Source: Chloroflexota bacterium (GTDB lineage Bacteria > Chloroflexota > Anaerolineae > Anaerolineales > Villigracilaceae). From it: a stretch of 64,000 bases of DNA. Under the pieces are notes generated by a model. The model had not been told where the DNA came from. It made no database searches and was given only the letters and a program-made list of their open reading frames with translations. Every line of letters starts with the position of its first letter. The first letter of the stretch is position 1. Shown piece after piece: positions 1-8,784 of this stretch. Where the stretch lies: the NCBI GenBank assembly GCA_021414245.1, contig JAIOOU010000004.1, positions 496,001 to 560,000 on the forward strand, written 5' to 3'. Both the position numbers and the translations under genes were made by a program.

Positions 1-919
1 GCATATCATCTTTAATATACAGGAACATGTCGCGCGGCGAGCCTGCCGGGACCAGCATGTGACCCTTGCGATTCTTTTTCAGGAATTTTTGAACACCGGA
101 AAAATCAGGGTTTGTGTTCAGGTAGATCGTGGTCCCTGGATCGACCTCACACATGCCATGATCGGCTGTCATCAGAAACAGGACTTTCTTTTTTCCTTGA
201 AGGATTCTTTGGAAGTAATGTTCCATCATCAACAGGAAGGCTTCGATCTCCGCCTCGGTTTGCGGGGCAGCGGGACCATACTCATGGGCGAGCGCATCGA
301 TCTTGTCAAAATAAAGATGGATGTAAGCCGGTTTCGTGTGATTTTCCAGCAAATGGCCAATATTTACAAAGGCTTCAGGCAGGGTCTTATAGGGATGGAT
401 TTCCGAACCGGCCATGACAATTTTGGAATAGGTGGAAGGGGTGAAATCCCGCGGACCAAAATTGAATATATCCACACCCATTCGCTTTAATTCGGGATAG
501 AACACTCCGGCCGGGTAGATGGACGCCGGGTCCACGTTTTTCATATTTAAAGTGTCACGTTCCTTTGTGCCGGCGAACGAGAACAACAGCGGGGCGATGA
601 TCCGGTCCACGCGCGGTTCGTAGTAATACCATTCATGCACGCCGCTCATCCCAACCGGCAGGCCGGTATGCATCGTGGTCACGTGCGCTGCGGTGGTGGA
701 TGGGAATTGCGAGGTCAGTTTTTCGATCCTGCCGCGCCTGGCAATGCGCTGGATGAAGGCGGCATCCTGAAAACGTTCGTAAAAACGCCATCCGAAGGCG
801 TCGATGAAAAACAAAACCACTGCATCATAGGATTTGGATGCAAATGCCTCCCGGATGCGGTTTGGTATTCCAGCAAAGCCGCCCGCGTCGTATTTGGGTT
901 TTACAAAGGTTTCATTCAT
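1..919 (-). CDS. Alkaline phosphatase superfamily protein (type I phosphodiesterase/nucleotide pyrophosphatase-like), partial
   Basis: Open frame starting with ATG at 919 and running off the left edge, so only about 306 N-terminal residues are visible. It shows the superfamily metal centre: VVLFFIDAFGW with D40, the nucleophile motif FPSTTAAHVTTM around T75/T76, and further on a MTADHGM metal-binding motif. These enzymes hydrolyse phosphomonoesters or phosphodiesters with two bound metal ions; the substrate cannot be told from sequence. No signal peptide is apparent, so a cytoplasmic location is likely. It starts 9 bp after the DUF429 gene and is probably the last gene of a minus-strand operon beginning with the response regulator. 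No clear Shine-Dalgarno precedes the start. Confidence 0.85.
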   Translation of the reverse strand, partial: MNETFVKPKYDAGGFAGIPNRIREAFASKSYDAVVLFFIDAFGWRFYERFQDAAFIQRIARRGRIEKLTSQFPSTTAAHVTTMHTGLPVGMSGVHEWYYYEPRVDRIIAPLLFSFAGTKERDTLNMKNVDPASIYPAGVFYPELKRMGVDIFNFGPRDFTPSTYSKIVMAGSEIHPYKTLPEAFVNIGHLLENHTKPAYIHLYFDKIDALAHEYGPAAPQTEAEIEAFLLMMEHYFQRILQGKKKVLFLMTADHGMCEVDPGTTIYLNTNPDFSGVQKFLKKNRKGHMLVPAGSPRDMFLYIKDDM

Positions 920-928
920 GATGGATTC

Positions 929-1573
929 TTAACAGGCAAAATCATAAGGGTGGTGTGGAGGGGAAGCGGAAAATTTCCAGATCGAATTGCCCAGCTTCCA
1001 TTGCCAGGCGCCATAGGCGGCGGCGCAGGCCGCCACATAATGATCCCTGAGGGGGGCATGCCCTGAAATGCCCTTCATTCCCTTAAATTCCAGCCAGCGT
1101 AGTAATTGATGCCGCGCCGGCAATTCCTGCTTGAGAGCTTTTACTTCCTGTGCGTCGGCACCGTGCAAAAGCATGCAAGCTCCGGGATGGACCTCGATGA
1201 TATCAAATTGATATTGTGGTTTAAAGGATTCAAGCAGTCTGGTGATCGTTATCCTGCGCAATGTCAGATATACCATGCGGATCATTATCAGTGGCATGAT
1301 CCCGGCCCGGACGCCTTTTGCCCTGAGGGCACGTCGCAGATCCCTGTCCGAAGGCCGATCACCTCCCGTTCCGTTATAGGAAAGCGGCGCGTCGACCCCA
1401 ATGAGGATGGGCCCCTCTTTTCCCAGGCTTAAGAGCGCTTCCAGAATTTGTCCGTCGTCCGCGCCTTCAAGGATGTTTTGCAGATGGATATTCCCACCCT
1501 GTTCTTCGAAGCTTGCCAGACAGGTATCGGCGGAGTTTTTTGATCCCGACAGGTCAATGCCGACGACTTTCAT
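929..1573 (-). CDS. DUF429 family protein (RNase H-like fold predicted)
   Basis: Protein of 214 residues starting at the ATG that overlaps the upstream FAD gene's stop by 4 bp (ATGA), which decides the start. It begins with VGIDLSGSKNS, where D7 is the conserved acid, and carries a second conserved patch GVDAPLS near residue 65, both typical of DUF429. The family is predicted to be RNase H-like and possibly nucleolytic, but its activity is not established. A C-terminal HAPLRDHYVAACAAA segment matches the family's DAxxA-type helix. It is translationally coupled to the FAD oxidoreductase and followed 9 bp later by the phosphatase-superfamily gene, suggesting co-expression rather than a known shared pathway. 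Confidence 0.8.
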   Translation of the reverse strand: MKVVGIDLSGSKNSADTCLASFEEQGGNIHLQNILEGADDGQILEALLSLGKEGPILIGVDAPLSYNGTGGDRPSDRDLRRALRAKGVRAGIMPLIMIRMVYLTLRRITITRLLESFKPQYQFDIIEVHPGACMLLHGADAQEVKALKQELPARHQLLRWLEFKGMKGISGHAPLRDHYVAACAAAYGAWQWKLGNSIWKFSASPPHHPYDFAC

Positions 1574-2850
1574 TTCTCCAGCATCAGCCTCGCGGCTTTT
1601 CTGCCGATCTCGACTGCGAAGTTTGTGCCGCGATCCCAGGGATATACCTGACTCATCGAGGCAAAATACAATCCGCTGATCGGGGTTTGAATGGAGGGGA
1701 TATTCTTTGAGTGATTGACCAAAGGCACGGGCTGGGCGTAATTCGTTTTGGATACCCAGATCTTCTTTACCCAATCGCGCGAAAATTCAGGGTTGAATTT
1801 TTGAAAAGCCGGGATAAATCTTTCCAGGAGCTGCTCGTCGCTCATCGAAAAATATTCGTGACCCAATTCCAGATAATCACCGGCGTATACGATCCGGTCA
1901 CCGCCAAAATTTTCCTTCGGTACGAAATTCGTATGTTCCACCAGCGCCAAAAATGGATACCCCTCATCCTTGGGCACGTTGAACCAGTAATAGCCTTCCT
2001 TCGACAGCGGTTGTGTCAACGCGAGGGTCATCACCACCGCGCCCATGGATTTAAGATCGAGCAGCCCTTTTAAATAATTCCCAGGCAGATCAGGGCACAA
2101 CTTTGCCATCAGATTGGGTGACGAAGTGACCAGGACCTTGTCGAAGGTCTGACCGTCCACGCTCAAACCACCCGAAGCCTGTTCCTGCTTAATCGTTTTG
2201 ATCTGCGCTTTGAGCTTGATCTCCACGTCCATCCTGCGCAGTTTCTCAGCGAACAGATCCGCGAATTTTTGAAAACCGCCCTCAAAGGTGCCGAGCCGTG
2301 TGGTGCGGGCCTTGATGCGAGCCCACATCCAGGCCATGTTGACATCCTTGTAGTAGGGGCCAAATTTTCCGATCAGAAGCGGCTTCCACATTTGCTCATA
2401 GACCTGTTTGCCCGCATACTTCATCATCCACTCGTCGGCGGTGACTTTTTCCAGTGCACGCCAGTTGTTTGTCAGGCGCAGAAATAATCCGACAAACCCG
2501 AACCTGATTTTGTTCAGCCCAAATCCAAGTCCAGGAAAGAGAAGCGCTTTAAGAATTGAGTCAAAGGGATACCATTTATTTTTATACAACATCACGGTCA
2601 ACGGACGGGGAAAGCGAACCTTGTCTTCCAATCCCAACTCGCGGATCAGGCCTAGCATCTCCGCATCGCTTTGAAACCAGTGATGATAGAACTTCTCCAC
2701 TGACCAATCCCAGTGTGGTTCCTTGAAACCGCTTGCCAGTCCGCCCACGAACTCCGCGGATTCAAAAATGGTTACTTCGTGCCCGGCCTTCTTTAAATCA
2801 TAAGCGGCCGCCATGCCGCCGTACCCAGCTCCAATAATCGCAATCTTCAT
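1570..2850 (-). CDS. NAD(P)/FAD-dependent oxidoreductase (amine oxidase / protoporphyrinogen oxidase-like)
   Basis: Protein of 426 residues beginning MKIAIIGAGYGG, the dinucleotide-binding GxGxxG loop at residues 7-12, followed by an acidic residue (IFES) ending the second strand and a GGLASGF motif. This fits the flavin amine oxidase/UDP-galactopyranose mutase-like group, which oxidise or rearrange substrates with FAD. The C-terminal GLYFASMSQVYPWDRGTN region resembles the conserved FAD-contacting end of these enzymes. The start at 2850 is preceded by GGAG at good spacing; a longer frame upstream only covers the response regulator gene. It lies 11 bp after the response regulator and overlaps DUF429 by 4 bp. 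Members are often tied to glycan or lipid metabolism; the substrate is unknown here. Confidence 0.85.
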   Translation of the reverse strand: MKIAIIGAGYGGMAAAYDLKKAGHEVTIFESAEFVGGLASGFKEPHWDWSVEKFYHHWFQSDAEMLGLIRELGLEDKVRFPRPLTVMLYKNKWYPFDSILKALLFPGLGFGLNKIRFGFVGLFLRLTNNWRALEKVTADEWMMKYAGKQVYEQMWKPLLIGKFGPYYKDVNMAWMWARIKARTTRLGTFEGGFQKFADLFAEKLRRMDVEIKLKAQIKTIKQEQASGGLSVDGQTFDKVLVTSSPNLMAKLCPDLPGNYLKGLLDLKSMGAVVMTLALTQPLSKEGYYWFNVPKDEGYPFLALVEHTNFVPKENFGGDRIVYAGDYLELGHEYFSMSDEQLLERFIPAFQKFNPEFSRDWVKKIWVSKTNYAQPVPLVNHSKNIPSIQTPISGLYFASMSQVYPWDRGTNFAVEIGRKAARLMLEK

Positions 2851-2861
2851 TCCTTCTCCAG

Positions 2862-3515
2862 TTATTTGTTTGATAATTGCTCGAGCCGTGCTGCCGTCAT
2901 TTTGAGCCTGCCCCAGTCCTGCCGGATCACATAGATCATGACCAGCGCCTTCAGCCAGCGCGGGGAACAATCCAGGTGGTCTGCCAGCTGTTCGTAAACA
3001 TGCAGAGCCTCGTCATCCGTGCGCTTGGCTTTCATATGTTCAGCCGCCTGTTGCTCCAGCGAGGCAATGGCTTTCTTCCGGGTCTCTTCGGTCTGGTCGT
3101 ATTTCCGGCGCGCTTCTTTTATGTACACACTTACCCGGTCAACAGCGGATTCCAATTCCTGAATGATGAAGGGCTTGATCAAATATTCCTGCACGCCGAT
3201 GGATTTTGCCATCTGCAGGGTGGCCTTGTCGTTTTCCGCGGAAATAATGATGCAGCCCATGTACGGATAGATCCGCACGATATTCCTGAATGCAGTCAGG
3301 CCGTCCATCTCGGGCATGTTGACATCCAATATGACGATGTCCGGATGATGCTCGCGGGTCATTTCAACCGCCTGCAGACCGTTGGACGCGATCGCAACCA
3401 CTTCCACGTGATCCAGGGTGGCGATCATCAGGCGCGTGTTGCGCCGCGTTTCCTGAACGTCATCGGCAATGAGCACCCGTAATTTTTCTCTTGTGGATGG
3501 ACCGGTTTGGGCCAT
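2862..3515 (-). CDS. Single-domain response regulator with C-terminal helical tail
   Basis: Protein of 217 residues with an N-terminal receiver domain (about 12-125): acidic pair D18/D19, phosphoacceptor D64 in VILDVNMPEMDG, switch S92 and lysine K114 in LIKPF. No DNA-binding domain follows. Instead residues 130-217 form a charged helical tail (coiled-coil then TPR-like helices), suggesting output through protein contacts. No histidine kinase is adjacent, so it is an orphan regulator. It is the first gene of the minus-strand group leading to the FAD oxidoreductase, and a TATACT box at 3561-3566 (minus) could be its promoter. Confidence 0.88.
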   Translation of the reverse strand: MAQTGPSTREKLRVLIADDVQETRRNTRLMIATLDHVEVVAIASNGLQAVEMTREHHPDIVILDVNMPEMDGLTAFRNIVRIYPYMGCIIISAENDKATLQMAKSIGVQEYLIKPFIIQELESAVDRVSVYIKEARRKYDQTEETRKKAIASLEQQAAEHMKAKRTDDEALHVYEQLADHLDCSPRWLKALVMIYVIRQDWGRLKMTAARLEQLSNK

Positions 3516-3560
3516 ATGATTCTGCCTGCTCGTTTGTGTTGTCAGCTTGGCAACATTTTA

Positions 3561-3566
3561 AGTATA
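3561..3566 (-). promoter_or_regulatory. Possible -10 box for the response regulator operon
   Basis: Reads TATACT on the minus strand about 45 bp before the response regulator ATG. No convincing -35 hexamer was found, so this is a weak call. Confidence 0.3.
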
Positions 3567-3583
3567 ACTCACACGGGTTTTTC

Positions 3584-4588
3584 TCATTCTTTGGTTTCCG
3601 CCCTCAGGGAATCGCTCCATTTGAGTCCTTCCCGCGCCATATAGTATGCGCCGAGCAGGGTGATAGGGAGCCACAGGGCGACGTGCAGGGTAAGGGTATA
3701 TCCCGCAGCGGTGGCCTGATCCACTCCGTAGGCGGTCAGGACTGCGATGCCTGGAGCATCGAAGGTGCCGATGTAGCCCGGTGCGGATGGAATGGTGGTG
3801 GCCAGGTTGACGATGCCGTTCATCAACATGAGCGCGAAGAAGGAAACGTTGAAATTGAAGGCGTGCATCACGAACCAGTATTTGCCCGTCTCCAACAGCC
3901 AGATGATGACCGAGGTAAAGAAGACCATCAACACATTAAAGGGGGAGCGCAGCGAAGCGAGTCCCTCCAGAAATTTATTCATGATGCCGCTCAGGTTTTC
4001 ATGCAGGCGCTTTGGCGTCAGGCGTTCGATCCCCCAGGATCCCATCCTGGCGGTGACCTGCGGGAACATGGCCGCCAGCAGGAACACGCCCAGTGCGCCA
4101 AGGAATACCGCGGTGCCGATCACCGCCACCTGCTGAATATTACCGACAAAGCCGGAAGCGCCCGTAAGTTTTGCCAGTTCCGACAGGTTGACGAACACAA
4201 AGGCCAGCATGACCACGCCATCGAAGATGCGTTCCACAATGATGGTGGCGAGCGAGGCGGAAACGGGCACGCCCTCCTTGCGTTTCAGGATCACGGCCCG
4301 CAGAACTTCGCCCGCACGGGCAGGATAAATATTGTTGCCCATATATCCGATCGTGGTGATCGGAAACATGGTCTTTGTCGGGATCTTTTTGATGGGTCCC
4401 AAAAGATAATGCCATCTCCAGGCCCGCACCCATACCCCCACAAAATATACGGTGATCCCCGGGATGAGCCAGATGTAATTTGCTTTTTGGACGGTGCTCC
4501 AGAAATCATTCAGACGCAGACCGCGCAGGGAAAGCCAGATAAAGACGATGCTGATCAGCACCCCAAGCCAAAATTGCCATTTTTTCAT
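3584..4588 (-). CDS. Lysylphosphatidylglycerol synthase TM-region/flippase-like membrane protein (UPF0104)
   Basis: Polytopic membrane protein of about 334 residues with eight or so hydrophobic segments, starting MKKWQFWLGVLIS. The pattern GEVLRAVILKRKEGVPVSAS, with a conserved Arg/Glu stretch after the third helix, and PSAPGYIGTFDAPG near residue 250 are hallmarks of the lysylphosphatidylglycerol synthase transmembrane (YbhN/AglD-like) family. Such proteins are proposed to flip lipids or act beside glycosyltransferases; the exact role is unknown. An in-frame ATG at 4606 could add six residues; neither start has a strong ribosome site. It is divergent from the YitT gene. Confidence 0.82.
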   Translation of the reverse strand: MKKWQFWLGVLISIVFIWLSLRGLRLNDFWSTVQKANYIWLIPGITVYFVGVWVRAWRWHYLLGPIKKIPTKTMFPITTIGYMGNNIYPARAGEVLRAVILKRKEGVPVSASLATIIVERIFDGVVMLAFVFVNLSELAKLTGASGFVGNIQQVAVIGTAVFLGALGVFLLAAMFPQVTARMGSWGIERLTPKRLHENLSGIMNKFLEGLASLRSPFNVLMVFFTSVIIWLLETGKYWFVMHAFNFNVSFFALMLMNGIVNLATTIPSAPGYIGTFDAPGIAVLTAYGVDQATAAGYTLTLHVALWLPITLLGAYYMAREGLKWSDSLRAETKE

Positions 4589-4651
4589 AGACTGTGATTT
4601 TACCATTTCCAATTATTTAAACCTTCCAGGCACCTGTCAAAATCTATCGGC

Positions 4652-4657
4652 TATAAT
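4652..4657 (+). promoter_or_regulatory. -10 box upstream of the YitT-family gene
   Basis: TATAAT 35 bp before the ATG at 4692, in the divergent intergenic region; transcription would start near 4664 and include the AAAGGGAA ribosome site. No clear -35. Confidence 0.4.
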
Positions 4658-4691
4658 GATTTGACCTTGCAGGTTTGGAAAGGGAATTCGC

Positions 4692-5582
4692 ATGAAAAAA
4701 TACTGGCCGAACATCCGTGATTATCTCTTGATCGCCTTCGCTTCATTGATCCAGGCGGTGAGTTTGCGTATTTTCTTCGTCCCCGCGGATCTGGCCTCGG
4801 GCGGGGTGAGCGGGATTGCCCAGTTGATCAACCACTTTACCAGCTGGCCGATCGGGTTAATGGTCCTGATCGGGAATGTGCCGCTCTTTCTATTGGGCAT
4901 GCGTTTCCTGGGCGGGCGGCGCTTTGCCTTGCGGACGGCGCTTGCCATTGTCCTATATTCCATATTGACGGATCTGTTGTTGAAACTGCCCGCCTTTGGA
5001 TCCAACGGCGCCGCAACTTCTTTAATTAATGAATTAAAAGGTGACATCTTTTTAAATTCCCTGTATGGCGCCATTGTGAGCGGTGTGGGCTATGGACTGG
5101 TTTATCGCGCACGCGGAACAAGCGGCGGCTCGGATATCCTGGCGCGTATTCTGAACAAGTGGCGCGGGGTCTCAATGACCCAGAGCTATCTGGTTGTGGA
5201 TACGGCTGTCATTCTCTCGGCTGGATTTGTCTTTGGCTGGAAGCAGGCTCTGTACGCCATGATCACCCTGTATGTCAGCGGACTGGTCTCGGAGACCGTA
5301 CTGGAAGGCGGCGGGACGGTCCGCACGGCCATGATCGTGACGAACAAGCCCGAGGACGTGTCTGCACGGGTGATCGAAGACCTGGAGCGCGGCGTCACCT
5401 ATCTGGAAGGGCGGGGCGGGTATACAGGAAATTCACGCCCGGTTCTTTACTGCGTGGTTTCGCGCGCCGAGGTGGTCACCCTGAAAACGATCGTACATGA
5501 AATCGACCCCGAAGCCTTTATGGTCATCGGGGTCGCGCATGAAGCATTGGGAGAGGGCTTCGCGCCGTTGAAGGGCAGATAG
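4692..5582 (+). CDS. YitT family membrane protein (DUF161 + DUF2179)
   Basis: Protein of 296 residues with an N-terminal half of five to six membrane helices containing the family signature FFVPADLASGGVSGIAQL and a GGSDILARIL motif, then a soluble C-terminal DUF2179 domain (about 215-290) with TYLEGRGGYTG. YitT proteins are widespread integral membrane proteins of unsettled function, possibly transporters with a regulatory C-terminal domain. The ATG is preceded by AAAGGGAA at proper spacing. It is convergent with era: the stop codons are one base apart, with no room for a separate terminator. Confidence 0.88.
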   Translation: MKKYWPNIRDYLLIAFASLIQAVSLRIFFVPADLASGGVSGIAQLINHFTSWPIGLMVLIGNVPLFLLGMRFLGGRRFALRTALAIVLYSILTDLLLKLPAFGSNGAATSLINELKGDIFLNSLYGAIVSGVGYGLVYRARGTSGGSDILARILNKWRGVSMTQSYLVVDTAVILSAGFVFGWKQALYAMITLYVSGLVSETVLEGGGTVRTAMIVTNKPEDVSARVIEDLERGVTYLEGRGGYTGNSRPVLYCVVSRAEVVTLKTIVHEIDPEAFMVIGVAHEALGEGFAPLKGR

Positions 5583-5583
5583 A

Positions 5584-6486
5584 TTATTTTCTCTTTATAT
5601 ACCCAAGCTGATTCAACATATTTTGATTGTCACGCCAGTCTTTCGAGACCTTCACCCGCACTTCCAGAAAAATCTTTCTTCCACCCATCTCTTCAATTTC
5701 CTTGCGCGCAGCGCTGCCAATGGACTTGAGCATTTTTCCGCCCTCGCCAATGACGATCCCCTTTTGTGATTCGCGTTCCACGAAAATGGTCGCTGCGATA
5801 TAAGCCATGCCGTTCTCGCGTTCCGTGAATTCATCGATGCGCACGGCCAGACTGTGCGGCACCTCGTCGCGCAGGATCTTCAAACAGGATTCACGGATGA
5901 GGTCGGCGGCGATGTCGCGCTCGTAGGAGTCGGTCACCTGTTCCTCCGGATATTCGGCGGGTCTCTCCGGAAGCATGCTGACCAGTTTCTCAAGCAGTTT
6001 GTCCAGTCCCAGTTTTTTCGCGGCGGACACTTTCATCACCTCGGCATGATTCAATAGATTGGAAAATGTATAGGCCCGGGCGGACTCTTCTTCGGGGCTG
6101 AGGGTGTCTATTTTGTTCAGGACCAGCAGTCGTTGAGCGCGAAGCGGGAGCTTGTTGAGCAGTTCAGCGATGCGGATGTCGTCCTCGGTTGGTTCGGACG
6201 AGGAATCCACCAGCCAGATGATCACATCCACGCCGTCCGCAGCCTCCTCGGCTTCATAGTTCAGGAATTCCCCGAGTTTGTGGCGGGCCTGATGAATGCC
6301 GGGCGTGTCCACGAAAACAAGCTGGGCATATTCATTGGTGAGAATTCCCAGTTGACGGCGGCGGGTGGTCTGTGGACGCGGTGAAACCGCGGCGACCTTT
6401 TGTCCAAGGAGCGCATTCAGCAGGGTGGACTTGCCCACATTGGGGCGTCCGATAATGGCGATAAAGCCGGAGCGGTGTTCGGTCAT
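5584..6486 (-). CDS. era: GTPase Era
   Basis: Protein of 300 residues with a TrmE-Era GTPase domain: G1 GRPNVGKST at 13-21, switch region PQTTRRRQLGI, G3 DTPG and G4 NKID. It ends in a KH RNA-binding domain with GIVIGEGGKMLKSIG. Era binds the 3' end of 16S rRNA and helps mature the 30S subunit. Length matches the family. The start at 6486 is chosen because MTEHRSGFIAIIGRPN is the standard N-terminus and the ATG overlaps the EamA gene's stop by 4 bp, giving translational coupling. A longer upstream frame is only a shadow of the EamA gene. Confidence 0.96.
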   Translation of the reverse strand: MTEHRSGFIAIIGRPNVGKSTLLNALLGQKVAAVSPRPQTTRRRQLGILTNEYAQLVFVDTPGIHQARHKLGEFLNYEAEEAADGVDVIIWLVDSSSEPTEDDIRIAELLNKLPLRAQRLLVLNKIDTLSPEEESARAYTFSNLLNHAEVMKVSAAKKLGLDKLLEKLVSMLPERPAEYPEEQVTDSYERDIAADLIRESCLKILRDEVPHSLAVRIDEFTERENGMAYIAATIFVERESQKGIVIGEGGKMLKSIGSAARKEIEEMGGRKIFLEVRVKVSKDWRDNQNMLNQLGYIKRK

Positions 6487-7361
6487 GCTTGCCTTCTTTT
6501 CCAGTTGACCACAACGAGGCTGGCAATGATCAAGGCGGCACCTGCAAATAACTGCCACGAAAGATGTTCGTTGAGGAAGATCACTCCAAGGATGACGCCG
6601 CCAGGTGGAAAGATATACGTGACAAGGGTTGTGCGGGTGGGGCCGATCTCATGGAGCAAATAATAATTCAGGATCATGGCAATGCCCGAACCCAGGCAGC
6701 CTAGCCAAAGGGCTGCGACCCAGGTGATGGGCAGGGCGGGAATTTTGAAAGGGACTTCCACGAATGGGCCGATCAGCCACATAAAGAGGGTGGCCGTCAG
6801 CAGGGGAGCGGCCCCCCGTACCGCGCCCGGGACATGTTGGGTCACTTTACGCGCCCAGACGGCACTGCCTGCATAAAACAATGAAGCGAGAATCACAGCA
6901 GCCTGACCGATCACGGAGTTATGCGCGCTGGCCAGCAGGTCCTCGCTCAGCAAAATGAGAATGCCTGCAAAACCGACCAGCAAACCGATCACTTTTTGGG
7001 GAGTCATCCGGTCATCGTGCAAATAGAAATGGGCGATGATCAGTGTAAAAAGCGGAACGGTGGCGTTGAGAATGGCAGCCACCGCGGAATCGATGCTTTG
7101 CTCGCCCCACGAGATCAAAAAGATGGGGATCGCCAGACTGGTGGGACCCAGAATGGCATACACGCCCCAGGTCTTCCAATCGCGGGGCCAGGGCAGCTTT
7201 TGGTAAAAGACCACCGCTGAGGCGGTCAGCACGCCGAATAACATGCGAAAAGCCACCAGCGCCATGGGTCCAATTTCCTGCACGCCGATCTTGATCCACA
7301 GGAAGGATGAACTCCAAATAACTCCCAGGGCAATAAAGGCGATCCAGTGTTTTGTTTTCAA
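6483..7361 (-). CDS. EamA/DMT family transporter
   Basis: About 292 residues with ten predicted membrane helices in two EamA repeats; the first begins HWIAFIALGVIWSSSFLWIK and the second has FYAGSAVWARKV. DMT-family exporters move small metabolites; the substrate is unknown. I choose a TTG start at 7361, five bases after AGGAG. No ATG is nearby, and the only in-frame upstream ATG (7433) would add 24 hydrophilic residues without a ribosome site. Its stop overlaps the era start, so the two form an operon. It is divergent from the MFS gene at 7528. Confidence 0.85.
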   Translation of the reverse strand: MKTKHWIAFIALGVIWSSSFLWIKIGVQEIGPMALVAFRMLFGVLTASAVVFYQKLPWPRDWKTWGVYAILGPTSLAIPIFLISWGEQSIDSAVAAILNATVPLFTLIIAHFYLHDDRMTPQKVIGLLVGFAGILILLSEDLLASAHNSVIGQAAVILASLFYAGSAVWARKVTQHVPGAVRGAAPLLTATLFMWLIGPFVEVPFKIPALPITWVAALWLGCLGSGIAMILNYYLLHEIGPTRTTLVTYIFPPGGVILGVIFLNEHLSWQLFAGAALIIASLVVVNWKRRQA

Positions 7362-7527
7362 TTCAACTCCTGATATGATTTGTCCGCGGAACGGACCGTT
7401 TTTTCCGGAATGGGCATGGGCTGAGTTTATCATCTATTTTCAACGCACCGTATCCTCCTCAAGCAGGTTGTCCCGGTGGGAGAGTTGTAATAAGATGGTT
7501 CGAAACCATTTTAGAGTCAAGGTGACC

Positions 7528-8784
7528 ATGGAAAACTCAAACAAGAATTGGGCCGCACGCTTCTTTACCTTGTGGACAGGGCAAGCCCTGTCCCTGCTCG
7601 GCAGCCAGCTGGTGCAGTTTGCCATTATCTGGCATCTCACCAAAACGACGAATTCAGCCACAACACTGGCAATCGCCTCCATGATGGGGCTGCTGCCGCA
7701 GGTCCTGCTTTCACCGTTCATCGGCACCTGGGTGGACCGGGGCAAGCGTCGTTTGATCCTGATGCTCGCGGATGGGACGGTGGCTTTTGCCACCTTGATC
7801 TTGGCGATCCTGTTCGCACTTGGCTCGGTCGAGGTCTGGCATATCTATCTGGTGCTCCTGGTCCGCGCCGTGGCAGGCGGATTTCATCAGTCCGCTTTCG
7901 GCGCCTCGGTCGTGCTGCTGGTTCCAAAGGACCAGCTTGCACGGGTGCAGGGTTTCAATCAGGCTTTGTATGGCGGCATGAGCATTATCTCCGCTCCACT
8001 CGGCGCCTTTCTGCTGGCCGTTCTTCCGATGCAGGGCATTCTCGGAATCGACATTACCACGGCATTGATCGCCATCGGTATTGTCTTTTTCACACATATT
8101 CCGCAGCCTGAACGCGGCGAAAGCCACGACTTTACATTTTGGCAGGATTTTATGGCGGGGTACCGCTATATCATTACGTGGCGGGGGTTGGTGATCATCC
8201 TGACGCTGGCCATGGTGATTAATTTCTTTTACAGTGCGATCGAGCCCTTAACCCCCCTGCTGATCACCAATCATTTTAAGGGGGACGCAACACAACTTGG
8301 ATTATGGCTGTCTCTGTTTGCAGTTGGCACTTTCGTTGGGGGAATTATTCTGGGGGTCTGGGGCGGTTTTAAACGCAAGATGGTCACCGCCCTTGTGGGG
8401 TTGATCCTGATGGGTATGCTCACTGTCGGGATCGGTATTGTTCCAGCCAATTTATTTTTGGCAGGCCTGGTCCTTAATACCGCGATCGGATTGTGTCTCC
8501 CGATCATCAACGGCTCGATTGGCGCGACTTTGCAATCCAGCATTACGCCGGACATGCAGGGACGGGTCTTTGCGTTTATTCAAAGCGCGGCCATGCTGGT
8601 TTCCCCGATCGCATTGATCGTCGCAGGTCCCTTTGCGGACCGTTTTGGCATCCAACCCTGGTTTTTGATCGCGGGAACTTGTTGCGCGCTCATGGGAGTT
8701 GTTGGGTTCTTTTTTCCGGATGTGATGCAGATCGAAAGCAAGCCCAGGGAAAAGATTCTGAATGTGTCTGCAGAGCCATCCTGA
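7528..8784 (+). CDS. MFS exporter (MFS_3 / macrolide-efflux type)
   Basis: 418 residues with about 12 membrane helices. The N-terminus RFFTLWTGQALSLLGSQL and the loop FIGTWVDRGKRR between helices 2 and 3 are typical of the MFS_3/enterobactin or macrolide exporter group. These proton-driven carriers export drugs or siderophores; the substrate here is unknown. The ATG at 7528 lies 5 bp after AAGGTG; an in-frame ATG at 7495 would add 11 residues. The gene ends directly against the convergent elp3 stop with no intergenic base, so readthrough or antisense transcription is likely. Confidence 0.87.
   Translation: MENSNKNWAARFFTLWTGQALSLLGSQLVQFAIIWHLTKTTNSATTLAIASMMGLLPQVLLSPFIGTWVDRGKRRLILMLADGTVAFATLILAILFALGSVEVWHIYLVLLVRAVAGGFHQSAFGASVVLLVPKDQLARVQGFNQALYGGMSIISAPLGAFLLAVLPMQGILGIDITTALIAIGIVFFTHIPQPERGESHDFTFWQDFMAGYRYIITWRGLVIILTLAMVINFFYSAIEPLTPLLITNHFKGDATQLGLWLSLFAVGTFVGGIILGVWGGFKRKMVTALVGLILMGMLTVGIGIVPANLFLAGLVLNTAIGLCLPIINGSIGATLQSSITPDMQGRVFAFIQSAAMLVSPIALIVAGPFADRFGIQPWFLIAGTCCALMGVVGFFFPDVMQIESKPREKILNVSAEPS

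Noticed and set aside
3491-4597. Long open frame on the plus strand opposite the flippase-like gene
   Set aside because: It is the mirror of a well-supported membrane protein gene, has no ribosome site and no recognisable protein features.
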